A model generated the notes under the pieces. The model saw only the letters and a list, made by a program, of their open reading frames with translations. It did no database searches and was not told the origin of the DNA. Shown here piece by piece: positions 27,847 through 37,049 of a stretch of 64,000 nucleotides of DNA; within the stretch, counting starts at the first letter, position 1, and every line of letters starts with the position of its first letter. Position numbers and translations under genes: made by a program. This DNA is from Bog-532 sp963775825 (GTDB lineage: Bacteria > Actinomycetota > Actinomycetes > Streptosporangiales > Streptosporangiaceae), in contig CAVZKY010000045.1 in NCBI GenBank assembly GCA_963775825.1, forward strand, positions 62,001-126,000, given 5' to 3'.

Positions 27847-28138
27847 GCCGCGTTTGAACCATCGCGCGCCGCTAGCCGTGTAGACGTCAACAATAGCGAT
27901 GGAGCCAGCGAAAAACTTTTCCCGCTTCCCCGCATGCGCGCACGATTTTTACGGACGGCTGGTGTAAGTGATACTTGACGTGCCCGCAGCGGCGGGGTCC
28001 ATCATGGGGGAGCAGCTTCAGCCCCGCCCTACCGATCCTGGAAGTACCCAATATGAATCTCACCCCCCGTATCTGGCCGTGTGCTGACCTGAACGGCGGG
28101 TGATGCGCTATACAGGGGACTAGGTGCGAGGAAGCGAG

Positions 28139-30673
28139 ATGCTGCCAAACGACAGAGCTCAGCCCGCGGCGCCAGCCGTTCCCGGTCGGCTCGCCCGCGT
28201 TCTTGGTGCTTTCCGGCGGGCTCCGCTTCCGCTGAAGATCGTCCTGATCGGCCTCGTCGTCATTCTCTGCATCCCAGAGATCGGCATCGTTCTTCTCGCG
28301 GCGATGGCCTACGCGGTCTACGCGGTGATCAAGGGCCGCCGCAGTCTGCTCGCCTCGCTGTCGGTCGCGGTCTGGGGCCTGGTCGCGGCCGGCCTCGCCG
28401 GTACCAGCAGCTCGTGGCTCTACCTGCTGCTCATCCTGCCCTTCGTCGTCGCCATGGCGGCGCACGCGGGTCCGCTGGCCCGCTGGCATGTGCCCTGCCG
28501 GACCGTGGCCTGGGCGCTGCTGTGGTCGATTCCGGTCGGCGTCGCGGCCCTGCGCGGCTGGCCCGCCGAGCCGTTCATCGGGATCGCCGCCGCGTGGCTG
28601 ATCGCCTGCATCGTCCTCGTCTGGCGGCTCGCCAAAGGATCCCAGGAGGCCCACCTGTACGGGGCCGAAGCGGGCCGGGGGATGGGCGCGAACGGGCCGC
28701 CGGGATCCTCGATGAGGCCGCCGCCCGCCGGGTATGGCGTCCGCGCCCAGGCGGCCGCCGCCCCGCACGATCCGGCCGCCCGCGATCAGGCCGCCGTCGA
28801 GGCGCTGCCGGACATCTCGGTGGCTGAGGCGATGGCCGAGCTGGACCGGATGATCGGGCTGGCCCCGGTGAAGGAGCAGGTCCGGTCGATCGCCGCCTCC
28901 ATCGAGGCCGCGCGCCGCCGGGCCATCGCCGGGGTCGTCACCGAAAAGCCCATGCGGCATTTCGTCTTCCTGGGGCCGCCCGGTACCGGGAAGACCACGG
29001 TGGCCCGGGTCGTAGCCAAAATCTTTTATGCCTTCGGCTTGCTGGATAAGCCGACCGTGATCGAAGCGCACCGCGCGGACCTGGTCGGGGAGTATCTCGG
29101 CGCCACCGCGATAAAGACCAACGAGCTGATCGACTCCGCGCTCGGCGGGGTGCTTTTCATTGACGAGGCTTACAGCCTGGTCAACGAGGGCGACGGGCAG
29201 AGCGACCGGTTCGGTATCGAGGCGGTTCAGGCCCTCCTTAAGCGGGCCGAGGATGACCGGGAAAACCTGATCATCATTCTGGCGGGCTACGAAAAGCAGA
29301 TGGAGAATTTCCTGGGCACAAACCCGGGGCTGGCCTCCCGCTTCGCCACCCGGATCAAGTTCTCCAGCTATGCCCCCGCCGACCTGCTGGCCCTGGCCGA
29401 GGCGCTGCTGGATCGGCGCAGCGAGAACCTGGACGTGGATGCCCGGCCGGCGCTGTGGCGCATGCTGGAGGACGTCGGCCGCCGTCGGCTCACCGACGAG
29501 CTGGGCAACGGCCGGTTCATCCGGTCCCTGCTGGAGAAAGCCGGCCAGGCCCGTGACGTCCGGGTGATGACCGCTGGCGCCGAGCCCGGGCCGGAGGAAC
29601 TGGTCACGATCGAGGCCGGCGACCTGCAGCGGGCCTTCGCCGAGCTGACGTCCCGGCTGCGCGGCTACACCGACACGCCGACCCTGGAGAGCGCGTTCGC
29701 CGAGCTGGACGAGCTGATCGGGCTGGAACCGGTCAAGCAGCAGGTCCGCGCGATCGCGGCCCAGTTGCAGGTGGCGAAGCTGCGCGGCCGCCAGGGCCTG
29801 ACCAGCCAGCCGCCGACCCGGCATTTCGTGTTCACCGGGCCACCGGGCACCGGCAAGACCACGGTGGCGCGCATCCTCGGCCGCATCTTCGCCGCCCTCG
29901 GCCTGCTGGTACGCCCCGTGGTGATCGAGGCCCAGCGCGCCGATCTGGTCGGTGAGCACCTCGGCGCGACCGCGATCAAGACCAACAAGCTCGTGGACTC
30001 CGCGCTCGGCGGGGTGCTGTTCATCGACGAGGCGTATTCGCTGCACAACGAGGGCTACTCCGGCGGCGACGCGTTCGGGGCCGAAGCCGTCCAGACGCTG
30101 CTCAAGCGCGCCGAAGACGATCGCGACCGGCTTGTCATCGTGCTGGCCGGCTATCCGGCCGACACGGAGCGGTTCCTGCGCAGCAATCCCGGGCTGGCCT
30201 CCCGGTTCAGCACCCGGATCGAGTTCCCGAGCTACTCGCCCGCGGACCTGGCCGACATCATCGCCCTGCTCGCGGAGCAAGCCGGCGACTCATTCGACCG
30301 CGAAGCGCTCGTCGTCCTGGATGAAACCTTCAGCCACGCGGGCGGCACGGAGCGCCGCATCAACGAGCTCGGCAACGGCCGGTTCGCGCGTTCCCTGTTC
30401 GAGCGGGCCTGCGCCCACCGCGACGTCCGGGTCGTGCGCCTGGGCGACGCCGCGACCGCCGAAGACCTCACCACCGTGACCGCCGACGACCTGCGGGCCG
30501 CCTACCGCGAGCTGGCCGCCTCGCACGCCACGGGTTTCAGCCCCGCGCCCACCAGCGGGCCCGGCGACGGTGACCCGGCCGGAGCGATGCACGGACGGTC
30601 GGCGCTGGACGACGAAGCCGAGGCCTGGCTGCGGCCCCGCCCGGCCGCCGAGCGAGAGGCTGAGGCCGGCTAA
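28139..30673 (+). CDS. Membrane-anchored double AAA ATPase (CbxX/CfqX/SpoVK type)
   Basis: 844 residues. Residues about 30-165 contain five or six hydrophobic helices, an unusual membrane anchor for this family. Two CbxX/CfqX-type AAA modules follow. Module 1 has 'LDRMIGLAPVKEQVRSIAA', Walker A 'GPPGTGKTTVARVV' (about residue 279) and Walker B 'GGVLFIDEAYSLVNEG'. Module 2 repeats these with 'LDELIGLEPVKQQVRAIAA', 'GPPGTGKTTVARILG' (about residue 567) and 'GVLFIDEAYSLHNEG'. Soluble relatives are Rubisco-activase-like CbxX, and tandem forms occur as EccA-like proteins, but no ESX genes are near. ATG 28139 has GAGGAAG just upstream; GTG 28124 is in frame. Likely a remodelling ATPase; client unknown. 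Confidence 0.85.
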   Translation: MLPNDRAQPAAPAVPGRLARVLGAFRRAPLPLKIVLIGLVVILCIPEIGIVLLAAMAYAVYAVIKGRRSLLASLSVAVWGLVAAGLAGTSSSWLYLLLILPFVVAMAAHAGPLARWHVPCRTVAWALLWSIPVGVAALRGWPAEPFIGIAAAWLIACIVLVWRLAKGSQEAHLYGAEAGRGMGANGPPGSSMRPPPAGYGVRAQAAAAPHDPAARDQAAVEALPDISVAEAMAELDRMIGLAPVKEQVRSIAASIEAARRRAIAGVVTEKPMRHFVFLGPPGTGKTTVARVVAKIFYAFGLLDKPTVIEAHRADLVGEYLGATAIKTNELIDSALGGVLFIDEAYSLVNEGDGQSDRFGIEAVQALLKRAEDDRENLIIILAGYEKQMENFLGTNPGLASRFATRIKFSSYAPADLLALAEALLDRRSENLDVDARPALWRMLEDVGRRRLTDELGNGRFIRSLLEKAGQARDVRVMTAGAEPGPEELVTIEAGDLQRAFAELTSRLRGYTDTPTLESAFAELDELIGLEPVKQQVRAIAAQLQVAKLRGRQGLTSQPPTRHFVFTGPPGTGKTTVARILGRIFAALGLLVRPVVIEAQRADLVGEHLGATAIKTNKLVDSALGGVLFIDEAYSLHNEGYSGGDAFGAEAVQTLLKRAEDDRDRLVIVLAGYPADTERFLRSNPGLASRFSTRIEFPSYSPADLADIIALLAEQAGDSFDREALVVLDETFSHAGGTERRINELGNGRFARSLFERACAHRDVRVVRLGDAATAEDLTTVTADDLRAAYRELAASHATGFSPAPTSGPGDGDPAGAMHGRSALDDEAEAWLRPRPAAEREAEAG

Positions 30674-31021
30674 CCGCCGCGGCGGCCACGACCGTACCCG
30701 GGGCCCCCGCGCCCCTCTCGCCGCACCCGCCCTCGCCGCTGCGCGCCCTGGCGCCCTGGATGGCCTGGCCGTGGCCGCCCTACGCGAGCGGGGACTGGAC
30801 CCGCCGGAAGCGCACCGTCTCGCCCGGCCGGAGCTGGACGGCACGCCCCATCCCGCGGTGGTCGCCGGATCGTCTCAGCCGTTCCTGCGGGCCTGGCTGG
30901 CCGGGTGCACCCGGTGGTCCCGGCTGGAGCCGGGGGGCCGTCTGGGCGCCGGTGAGCGCCGCCCAGGCCAGTGCGCGGAACCGCAGGGCGGTCCCGCCGA
31001 GGGTCAGTTCCAGGGCGGCAG
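30674..31021. other. Stretch without a clear gene
   Basis: About 350 bases between the AAA gene and its duplicated fragment. One plus-strand frame runs through it (from 30570) into the fragment, with plausible GC-rich codons ('ALRERGLDPPEAHRLARP') but no recognisable domain or start signal. It may be an eroded gene end. Confidence 0.45.
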
Positions 31022-31166
31022 CACCGACACGCCGACCCTGGCGAGCGCGTTCCCCGAGCTGGACGAGCTGGACGAGCTGGACGAGCTGATGGGGCTGGAC
31101 CCGGTCAAGCAGCAGGTCCGCGCGATCGCGGCCCAGTTGCAGGTGGCGAAGCTGCGCGGCCGCCAG
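31022..31166 (+). pseudogene. Duplicated fragment of the AAA gene
   Basis: A 145-base near-copy of 29668-29794 (start of AAA module 2: DTPTLxSAFxELDEL to QVAKLRGRQ). It differs by a few substitutions and by two extra copies of a 9-base GAGCTGGAC unit, which exactly account for the 18-base length difference. It has no Walker motifs. It sits at the 3' end of the oppositely oriented oxoprolinase gene. Confidence 0.88.
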
Positions 31167-34100
31167 ATCCGCCAGATCCGCCAGATCCGCCAGATCCGCT
31201 AGACCCGCCAGACCCGCCAGACCGGTCCGGCCGGCCGAAGCCGCCCCCGCCGGGAGTTTCGACCACGAAGACGTCCCCGGCCCCGGCCTGGACCGAGTCA
31301 CAGCTGCTCATCGGTGTCACGGAACCGTCCGGGTGCGCCATCCAGTGCCGCCCGAGCGCGCCCGGCGAACCGCCGGCCATGCCGAACGCGGGGACGCGGC
31401 GATGCCCGCTGAGCGTCGTGACTGTCATCGGCTCGAGGAAGCGAAGCCGCCGCACGCCGCCGTTCCCGCCGCGCCAGCGCCCTTCCCCGCCGCTGCCGTG
31501 GCGGATCTCGTACGACTCCAGCCGCACCGGGTAACGCCATTCGAGGACTTCAGGATCGGTGAGCCGTGAGTTGGTCATCTTCGTTTGCACCACATCGGTC
31601 CCGGCGAACCCGTCGCCCGCGCCGGACCCGCTGGCCACCGTCTCGTAATACTGGTACCGCGCGTTGCCGAACGTCACGTTGTTCATCGTCCCCGATCCCT
31701 CGGCCATCGCGCCGAGCGCCGCGTACAGCGCCCCGGTGACCGCCTGCGAGGTCTCTACGTTGCCGGCCGCGACGGCGGCCGGGTACTCCGGCGACAGCAT
31801 CGTGCCCGGCGGGATGATCACGTTTATCGGCTTCAGGCACCCGGAGTTCAGCGGGATCTCGTCGTCCACCAGCGTGCGGAACACGTATAGCACCGCCGCC
31901 ATGGCGACCGAGGACGGCGCGTTGAAGTTGTCGCTGAGCTGGGCTGAAGTCCCCGTGAAGTCGACCTCCGCTGTCCTGGTCACGCGGTCGACGCGCACCG
32001 CAACCCGGATCACCGCGCCGTTGTCCATCTCGTAGGCGTACTCGCCGTCCCGGAGCGCCGTGATGACCCGCCGGACCGCCTCGGCCGCGTTGTCCTGGAC
32101 GTGTCCCATGTAGGCAAGTACTACGTCGAGCCCGAAATGCCGGACCATGCGCTGCAGTTCCTGGATGCCCTTCTCGTTGGCGGCGACCTGGGCTCGCAGG
32201 TCGGCGATGTTGGTGACGGGATCGCGGGACGGGTAGCCGGCGCTGGTGAGGAGGCGGATCGTCGCCGCCTCCCGCAGCGTCCCGTGCTCGACCAGCAGCC
32301 AGTTGTCGATCAGCACGCCCTCTTCCTCGACGCGCCGGCTGAACGCGGGCATCGATCCGGGGGAAATGCCGCCGATTTCCGCGTGGTGCCCGCGTGAGGC
32401 GACGTAGAACCATATGGCAGGCGTCTTTCCCTCCGCCGCCCTCTCGCCTTCTTCGAACACGGGAGTGACAACGGTGACGTCCGGGAGATGCGTGCCGCCA
32501 TGGTAGGGGTCGTTGAGCACGTAGACATCACCGGGCTTCATGTGTCCTTTATTGCGGTTTATTACCGTCCTGATGGACTCACCCATGGAGCCGAGGTGTA
32601 CCGGGATGTGCGGCGCATTGGCGATCAGGCCGCCGTCGGCGTCGAAGATCGCGCAGGAGAAGTCCAGCCGCTCCTTGATGTTGACCGAATGGGCGGTGGA
32701 CTGTAGCCGGACCCCCATCTGCTCGGCGACCGACATGAACAAGTTGTTGAAGATCTCCAACATGACCGGATCGGCCCCGGCAAGCGGGGATGGGGAGGCA
32801 GTAAGCGGGGATGGGGAGGCAGTGCGGGGGGCTGGGGAGGCGGGTGGGTGCGCCGTCACCCGGGACAGCAGCAGATCCGAGCGCTCCGTAACGACCGCGC
32901 GCCAGCCAGGCTCCACGATGGTCGTGGCCAGGTTCTCCGCGATGATCGCGGGCCCGTCGACCGCCTGCCCCGGCCGCAGCCCGGCCCGCCGGAACAGTCC
33001 CGCCTGCGCCCACGCGCCCGCGGTGAACATCCGGCCGCGGCTCTCCGCCCGCGCGCCCTTGCCGCCGCCGGTCCCCGCTCGGCCTGCCGGCTGCGCCCGG
33101 CTATCCGCTTGTTCCTCCGCCATTTTTCCCTGATGGGCGCTGGCATCACCTCCGCCCCCGCTCTCGTGCGTACCAATGACCTCAACGGAGACGGCTTCCG
33201 CCACGACGGTCTTGTCCGGCATGAGGAAGGAGAAGCGGCGCCGGTACGCCTGTTCGAAGGCGCTCATCATGCCGGCGAGGGGCCCGATGGGGACGGGGAC
33301 GGGTGTGTCGGTGCCGTCATAGCGGAGGTGGGCGCGGCGCTCGGCGCGTATCCGGTCCGCCGGGACGCCCTCGGCGAGCAGTTCGGCGCGGGCTTCGGCC
33401 TCCAGCGGCGCAAGCGCGGCGGGCAGCCGGGCGAGTAGTTCCGCGGACAGCGGTGCCTCCACCGCCGTCTCGCGCATCGCGATGATGTCGGCGAGCCCGA
33501 GCCCGTATGCGGCGAGCACCCCGGCGAGGGGATGTATCAGCACCCTGGTCATGCCGAGGGCATCGGCCACGGCGCAGGCGTGCTGGCCGCCCGCGCCCCC
33601 GAAGGTGGACAGCACGTACCGGGTGATGTCGTACCCGCGCTGTACGGAGACCTTCTTGATGGCGTTGGCCATGTTCTGCACGGCGATCTCGAGGAACCCG
33701 GCGGCGACCTGCTCGGGGCCCCGCCGGTCGCCAGTCGCCTGCTCGATCTCCCGGCTCAGCGACGCGAATAGCGACCTGGTGATCTCGGTGTCGAGCGGCT
33801 GGTCGCCGGTCTCGCCGAACACCCGCGGGAAATGGCCGGCCTGGATGCGGCCGAGCAGCAGGTTGGCGTCGGTGACGGTAAGCGGGCCGCCACGCCGGTA
33901 GCATGCGGGCCCGGGGTGCGCCCCGGCCGAATCCGGCCCGACCCGGTATCTGCTGCCGTCGAAGTGCAGGATGGAGCCACCGCCGGCGGCCACGGTGTGG
34001 ATGGACAGCATCGGTGCCCGCATCCGGACCCCGGCTACCTGTGTCTCGTACTGCCGCTCCAGCTCCCCCGCGTAGTGCGACACGTCGGTCGACGTGCCGC

Positions 34101-34953
34101 CCATGTCGAATCCGATCACCCGGCCGAAGCCGGCCGCGGCGGCGGTGCGTGCCATCCCCACGATGCCGCCGGCCGGCCCCGACAGGATCGAGTCCTTGCC
34201 GCGGAAGCTGGCCGCGTCGGTGAGGCCGCCGTTGGACTGCATGAACAGCAGCCGGATATCGCCCAGCTCATCAGCCACCTCGTGCACGTAGCGGCGCAGG
34301 ATCGGTGACAGGTAGGCATCCACCACCGTAGTGTCGCCGCGCGACACCAGCTTCATCAGCGGGCTCGTCTCATACGACTCGCTGACCTGGGTGAACCCGA
34401 TCTCCCTGGCGAGCTGGCCAATTCTCGCCTCGTGTTCTGGGTACCGGTAGCCGTGCATGCACAGCACCGCGACGGAGCGGAACCCGTCCGCGTGGGCGGC
34501 GGACAGGTCGCGCGCTACCGCGTCCTCGTCAAGGGGCACGAGGATCTCGCCGTGGGCGCTGACCCGCTCTCCAGCCTCGATCACCCGCTCGTACAGCAGT
34601 TCGGGCAGCACGATCTGCCGGTCGAAGATGCGTGGCCGGTTCTGGTAGGCAATCCGCAGCGCGTCACGGAAGCCCGCGGTGATAACCAGCACGCATCGCT
34701 CGCCCGTGCGCTCCAGCAAGGCGTTCGTCGCGACCGTAGTGCCCAGCCGGACCGCGCCGATCTGGTCCGCCGGGACCGGTTCGGACGGGCCGACGCCGAC
34801 CAGCTCCCGTATCCCGGCCACGGCGGCGTCCCGGTACGCGCGCGGATTCTCCGACAGTAGCTTGTGCGCGGCAAGCGTCCCGTCGGGCCGCCGCGCCACG
34901 ATATCGGTGAACGTGCCGCCCCGGTCAATCCAGAACTCCCACCGGCCGTCCAC
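31105..34953 (-). CDS. Fused 5-oxoprolinase / hydantoinase A-B protein
   Basis: 1282 residues. The N-terminal half is hydantoinase A type (Hydant_A_N plus Hydantoinase_A, ASKHA fold): 'FWIDRGGTFTDIVARRPDG', 'LGTTVATNALLER', 'LFMQSNGGLTDA', 'SGPAGGIVGMA', 'GFDMGGTSTDVS'. The C-terminal half is hydantoinase B type: 'LEIFNNLFMSVAEQMG', 'HIPVHLGSMGE', 'DVYVLNDPYHGGTHLPD', ending near 'ETPGGGGFG'. Single-chain fusions hydrolyse 5-oxoproline to glutamate with ATP; related enzymes act on hydantoins. A Gly/Ser tail of about 45 residues after 'PGGGGFG' is read antisense through the 9-bp repeat and the AAA fragment and is probably not native. GTG 34953 gives the family start; GTG 34974 is possible. Confidence 0.88.
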   Translation of the reverse strand: MDGRWEFWIDRGGTFTDIVARRPDGTLAAHKLLSENPRAYRDAAVAGIRELVGVGPSEPVPADQIGAVRLGTTVATNALLERTGERCVLVITAGFRDALRIAYQNRPRIFDRQIVLPELLYERVIEAGERVSAHGEILVPLDEDAVARDLSAAHADGFRSVAVLCMHGYRYPEHEARIGQLAREIGFTQVSESYETSPLMKLVSRGDTTVVDAYLSPILRRYVHEVADELGDIRLLFMQSNGGLTDAASFRGKDSILSGPAGGIVGMARTAAAAGFGRVIGFDMGGTSTDVSHYAGELERQYETQVAGVRMRAPMLSIHTVAAGGGSILHFDGSRYRVGPDSAGAHPGPACYRRGGPLTVTDANLLLGRIQAGHFPRVFGETGDQPLDTEITRSLFASLSREIEQATGDRRGPEQVAAGFLEIAVQNMANAIKKVSVQRGYDITRYVLSTFGGAGGQHACAVADALGMTRVLIHPLAGVLAAYGLGLADIIAMRETAVEAPLSAELLARLPAALAPLEAEARAELLAEGVPADRIRAERRAHLRYDGTDTPVPVPIGPLAGMMSAFEQAYRRRFSFLMPDKTVVAEAVSVEVIGTHESGGGGDASAHQGKMAEEQADSRAQPAGRAGTGGGKGARAESRGRMFTAGAWAQAGLFRRAGLRPGQAVDGPAIIAENLATTIVEPGWRAVVTERSDLLLSRVTAHPPASPAPRTASPSPLTASPSPLAGADPVMLEIFNNLFMSVAEQMGVRLQSTAHSVNIKERLDFSCAIFDADGGLIANAPHIPVHLGSMGESIRTVINRNKGHMKPGDVYVLNDPYHGGTHLPDVTVVTPVFEEGERAAEGKTPAIWFYVASRGHHAEIGGISPGSMPAFSRRVEEEGVLIDNWLLVEHGTLREAATIRLLTSAGYPSRDPVTNIADLRAQVAANEKGIQELQRMVRHFGLDVVLAYMGHVQDNAAEAVRRVITALRDGEYAYEMDNGAVIRVAVRVDRVTRTAEVDFTGTSAQLSDNFNAPSSVAMAAVLYVFRTLVDDEIPLNSGCLKPINVIIPPGTMLSPEYPAAVAAGNVETSQAVTGALYAALGAMAEGSGTMNNVTFGNARYQYYETVASGSGAGDGFAGTDVVQTKMTNSRLTDPEVLEWRYPVRLESYEIRHGSGGEGRWRGGNGGVRRLRFLEPMTVTTLSGHRRVPAFGMAGGSPGALGRHWMAHPDGSVTPMSSCDSVQAGAGDVFVVETPGGGGFGRPDRSGGSGGSSGSGGSGGSGGSGGRAASPPATGPRSRGPAA
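31162..31215. repeat. 9-bp repeat array at the edge of the AAA fragment
   Basis: Four perfect CGCCAGATC-type units followed by diverged CGCCAGACC units. Read on the minus strand it encodes the Gly/Ser-rich tail of the oxoprolinase. Confidence 0.85.
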
Positions 34954-35065
34954 CCGGTTAGGGTATCTCGGCACCCCCCGCCGCCCAGCACACCGCCCTG
35001 CCGATCCGTCCAGATCAGCGTTGAGGTCGATCGCCGGCGGCCCGCGGTTCGGGCCCCGGGGCTCC

Positions 35066-36673
35066 TCAGCCCCCGGACTCCGGGGTGAGATCACGCAGCG
35101 TGGCGGCCAGGGCGACGCGGTCGTCGCCGGCCGCCTCGATGACCTCCATCAGCGTGTGCAGCACGTCGTGCCGGTCCTGGTCGGCGTCCAGCAGCCGCTG
35201 CGCGGCCTGCCACAGGCCGGGTGGGTCGCCGCGCCACAGCCGGTCGGCCAGGTCCAGATGCTGCTGCAGGTGGCGGTCATCGGGGCCGGCATCTTCGTGC
35301 GCGGCCTTGAGCAGGGCACGCCGGCCGTCCGGGTCCGCCGGGTCGAGGGTGGCCAGGTCGACGCCGCCGACCCGGCCGTGCAGCAGCGGGAACGCGAAGG
35401 CCCGCCGGGGGAGGGCTTCCAGGTCGCTGTCCGGCAGCAGCCGCGCGACCAGGGCCGAATCAAGGCCGAATTCCCCTGGGCCCCGGTACGCCCGGCTGAA
35501 CGGGCCCATGGCGTTGACCACCGCGTCGAGGGTCTCGCTGACCGCCTTCTCACCAAGGCCGCGGCGCCGTCCCGCCCAGCGGATCCAGGCGAGCAGCACG
35601 TGCGGCATCGCCTCCTGCTCCTCCGGCGTGAGCATGACCTTGCGCGGCAGCCAGGTCAGCAGGAACGTCTCGGCCTTGACGGGGCTCATCCGCAGTGGCC
35701 GGCCAAAGTCCTGATCGCAGCCGTAATCGATGATCCGGTCGGCACAGTGGCTGGCCGCCCTGCGGTCCGAGAGGTCCTCGGCATCGTCGGAGGCGAGGAA
35801 CTCAGCGGCGAGCATGGCCCGGCGGTCCTTGCGCCACGGCCGCCGCTTGCCGGTGCTGCCGCCCGGGCCCACCGGCCCGTTGAGGCTGCCGGCACCCGCC
35901 GATGGTGGCAGCGCGCGGATGCGGGCCCGGATGAACGCGTGGTAGGAGGCGAACGACTCACTGACCGGCGGGTTGTCGGCCGCATCGGTTTCCGCCAGGG
36001 CGGCCTCCAGCATGCGCCGCACGGCCGGGGCGTCCACCGGCTTGAAACCGCCCCGGTCGCCCTCGCCGGACGGCTTGCGGCACAACTCCAGCAGCTTGGT
36101 CACCTGAGAGGTGACCCAGCCGTCGCGGATCATCCCGTCGGCGTTGTAATCCACCACGGTGACCAGCGCGTGCGGCTCGGTTCCGCCGTAGCTGAAGACG
36201 CAGACCACCTCGTCGGTGTCGCCGTACGCGTCGCTGTTGATGTAGCACTCGGACCCGGTGACCGCGCCCAGATGCTGCGCCCAGTTGGGGCTGCGGACAC
36301 CGCGTTCCATCAGTTCCAGCGCCGCCTGCTCGGCCCTGGACGCCTGCCGGGGCGTGCCCAGGCAGGCGATGCCGGACAGCAGCGCGAGCGCGGCCGGGCT
36401 GCTGCGCCGGGCGGCGTAGTCGACCAGCCCATCACCGACCAGCCGTTCCACATCAGCGCTCCGCGCGCTATCCCGGCGCTGCCCCCACCAGGTGCCCAGC
36501 AGCTCACTGACCATCAGCTCCGCGTCCAGCGGACTACGTACCGCGAGGAGCTCGCGCGCAGCGCGCAGCAGCTCATCGAACAGCGCGTTCGGGGGCGCGG
36601 CGGATGCCGCCGACCTATCCTGGCCGCTGCCTCCGCCGGGGGATGGACTGCGTCGTCGGCTCTGCGGACTCAC
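35066..36673 (-). CDS. Conserved-type hypothetical protein
   Basis: 535 residues, soluble, helix-rich, no signal peptide or membrane segment. I do not recognise a domain. Distinct segments include 'SECYINSDAYGDTDEVVCVFSYGGTEPHALVTVVDYN' (a strand-rich patch), 'PLRMSPVKAETFLLTWLPRKVMLTPEEQEAMPHVLLAWIRW' and 'HTLMEVIEAAGDDRVALAATLRDL'. The GTG start at 36673 has GAGAGG eight bases upstream. The gene lies 112 bases upstream of the oxoprolinase on the same strand and could be in its operon. Codon use is the same as its neighbours, so it is a genuine gene of this genome. Confidence 0.75.
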   Translation of the reverse strand: MSPQSRRRSPSPGGGSGQDRSAASAAPPNALFDELLRAARELLAVRSPLDAELMVSELLGTWWGQRRDSARSADVERLVGDGLVDYAARRSSPAALALLSGIACLGTPRQASRAEQAALELMERGVRSPNWAQHLGAVTGSECYINSDAYGDTDEVVCVFSYGGTEPHALVTVVDYNADGMIRDGWVTSQVTKLLELCRKPSGEGDRGGFKPVDAPAVRRMLEAALAETDAADNPPVSESFASYHAFIRARIRALPPSAGAGSLNGPVGPGGSTGKRRPWRKDRRAMLAAEFLASDDAEDLSDRRAASHCADRIIDYGCDQDFGRPLRMSPVKAETFLLTWLPRKVMLTPEEQEAMPHVLLAWIRWAGRRRGLGEKAVSETLDAVVNAMGPFSRAYRGPGEFGLDSALVARLLPDSDLEALPRRAFAFPLLHGRVGGVDLATLDPADPDGRRALLKAAHEDAGPDDRHLQQHLDLADRLWRGDPPGLWQAAQRLLDADQDRHDVLHTLMEVIEAAGDDRVALAATLRDLTPESGG

Positions 36674-36770
36674 TTTGATAGCCTCTCAGATCTGTACATG
36701 TGGACGCTACGCTACGGTGCAATGCCCGCTGTAGTTTCGGCCGGAATCGGCGTGTTGCGCTCGGGGCCAG

Positions 36771-36848
36771 AACGGGATGGGTGCGCGAAGCAGTCCCATC
36801 CCGTTGCGTGCTGTCCGTCAAACTCCTGTCGCGTGCTGTCCGTCAAAC
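36771..36848. promoter_or_regulatory. Inverted and direct repeats in a divergent promoter region
   Basis: An 11-bp perfect inverted repeat (AACGGGATGGG at 36771-36781, complement at 36795-36805) is followed at once by two identical 18-base direct repeats (36806-36823 and 36831-36848, 25 bases start to start). They fill the 376-base region between the divergent hypothetical gene and the phosphatase gene. A regulator binding region is likely; nothing identifies the regulator. Confidence 0.55.
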
Positions 36849-37049
36849 CGCCCAGGTCGACACCAGGTATGGTCACCTGGCCGCAGCGGCGCCGGGAATG
36901 TGGCACGCTTGTCTGAATAACTGCTGCGAAGAGCCATCAAGCCGACGGTCTTCGGGGGACGATAGAGCAAACGGCCGTCGCGCGGGTGCAGCCTTCGCTC
37001 GCCGTGACCGCGGCCGGTAGCGCTGACGCCATGCCGTTGGGACCTGTGA

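Noticed and set aside
27887..30280. A 797-codon minus-strand frame opposite the AAA gene
   Set aside because: The plus strand has two complete AAA modules; the antisense product is a mirror of their codons, without motifs.
28139..30673. ESX secretion ATPase EccA
   Set aside because: EccA has one CbxX-type AAA module after TPR repeats and lies with ESX genes; here there are two modules, a membrane anchor, and no ESX genes.
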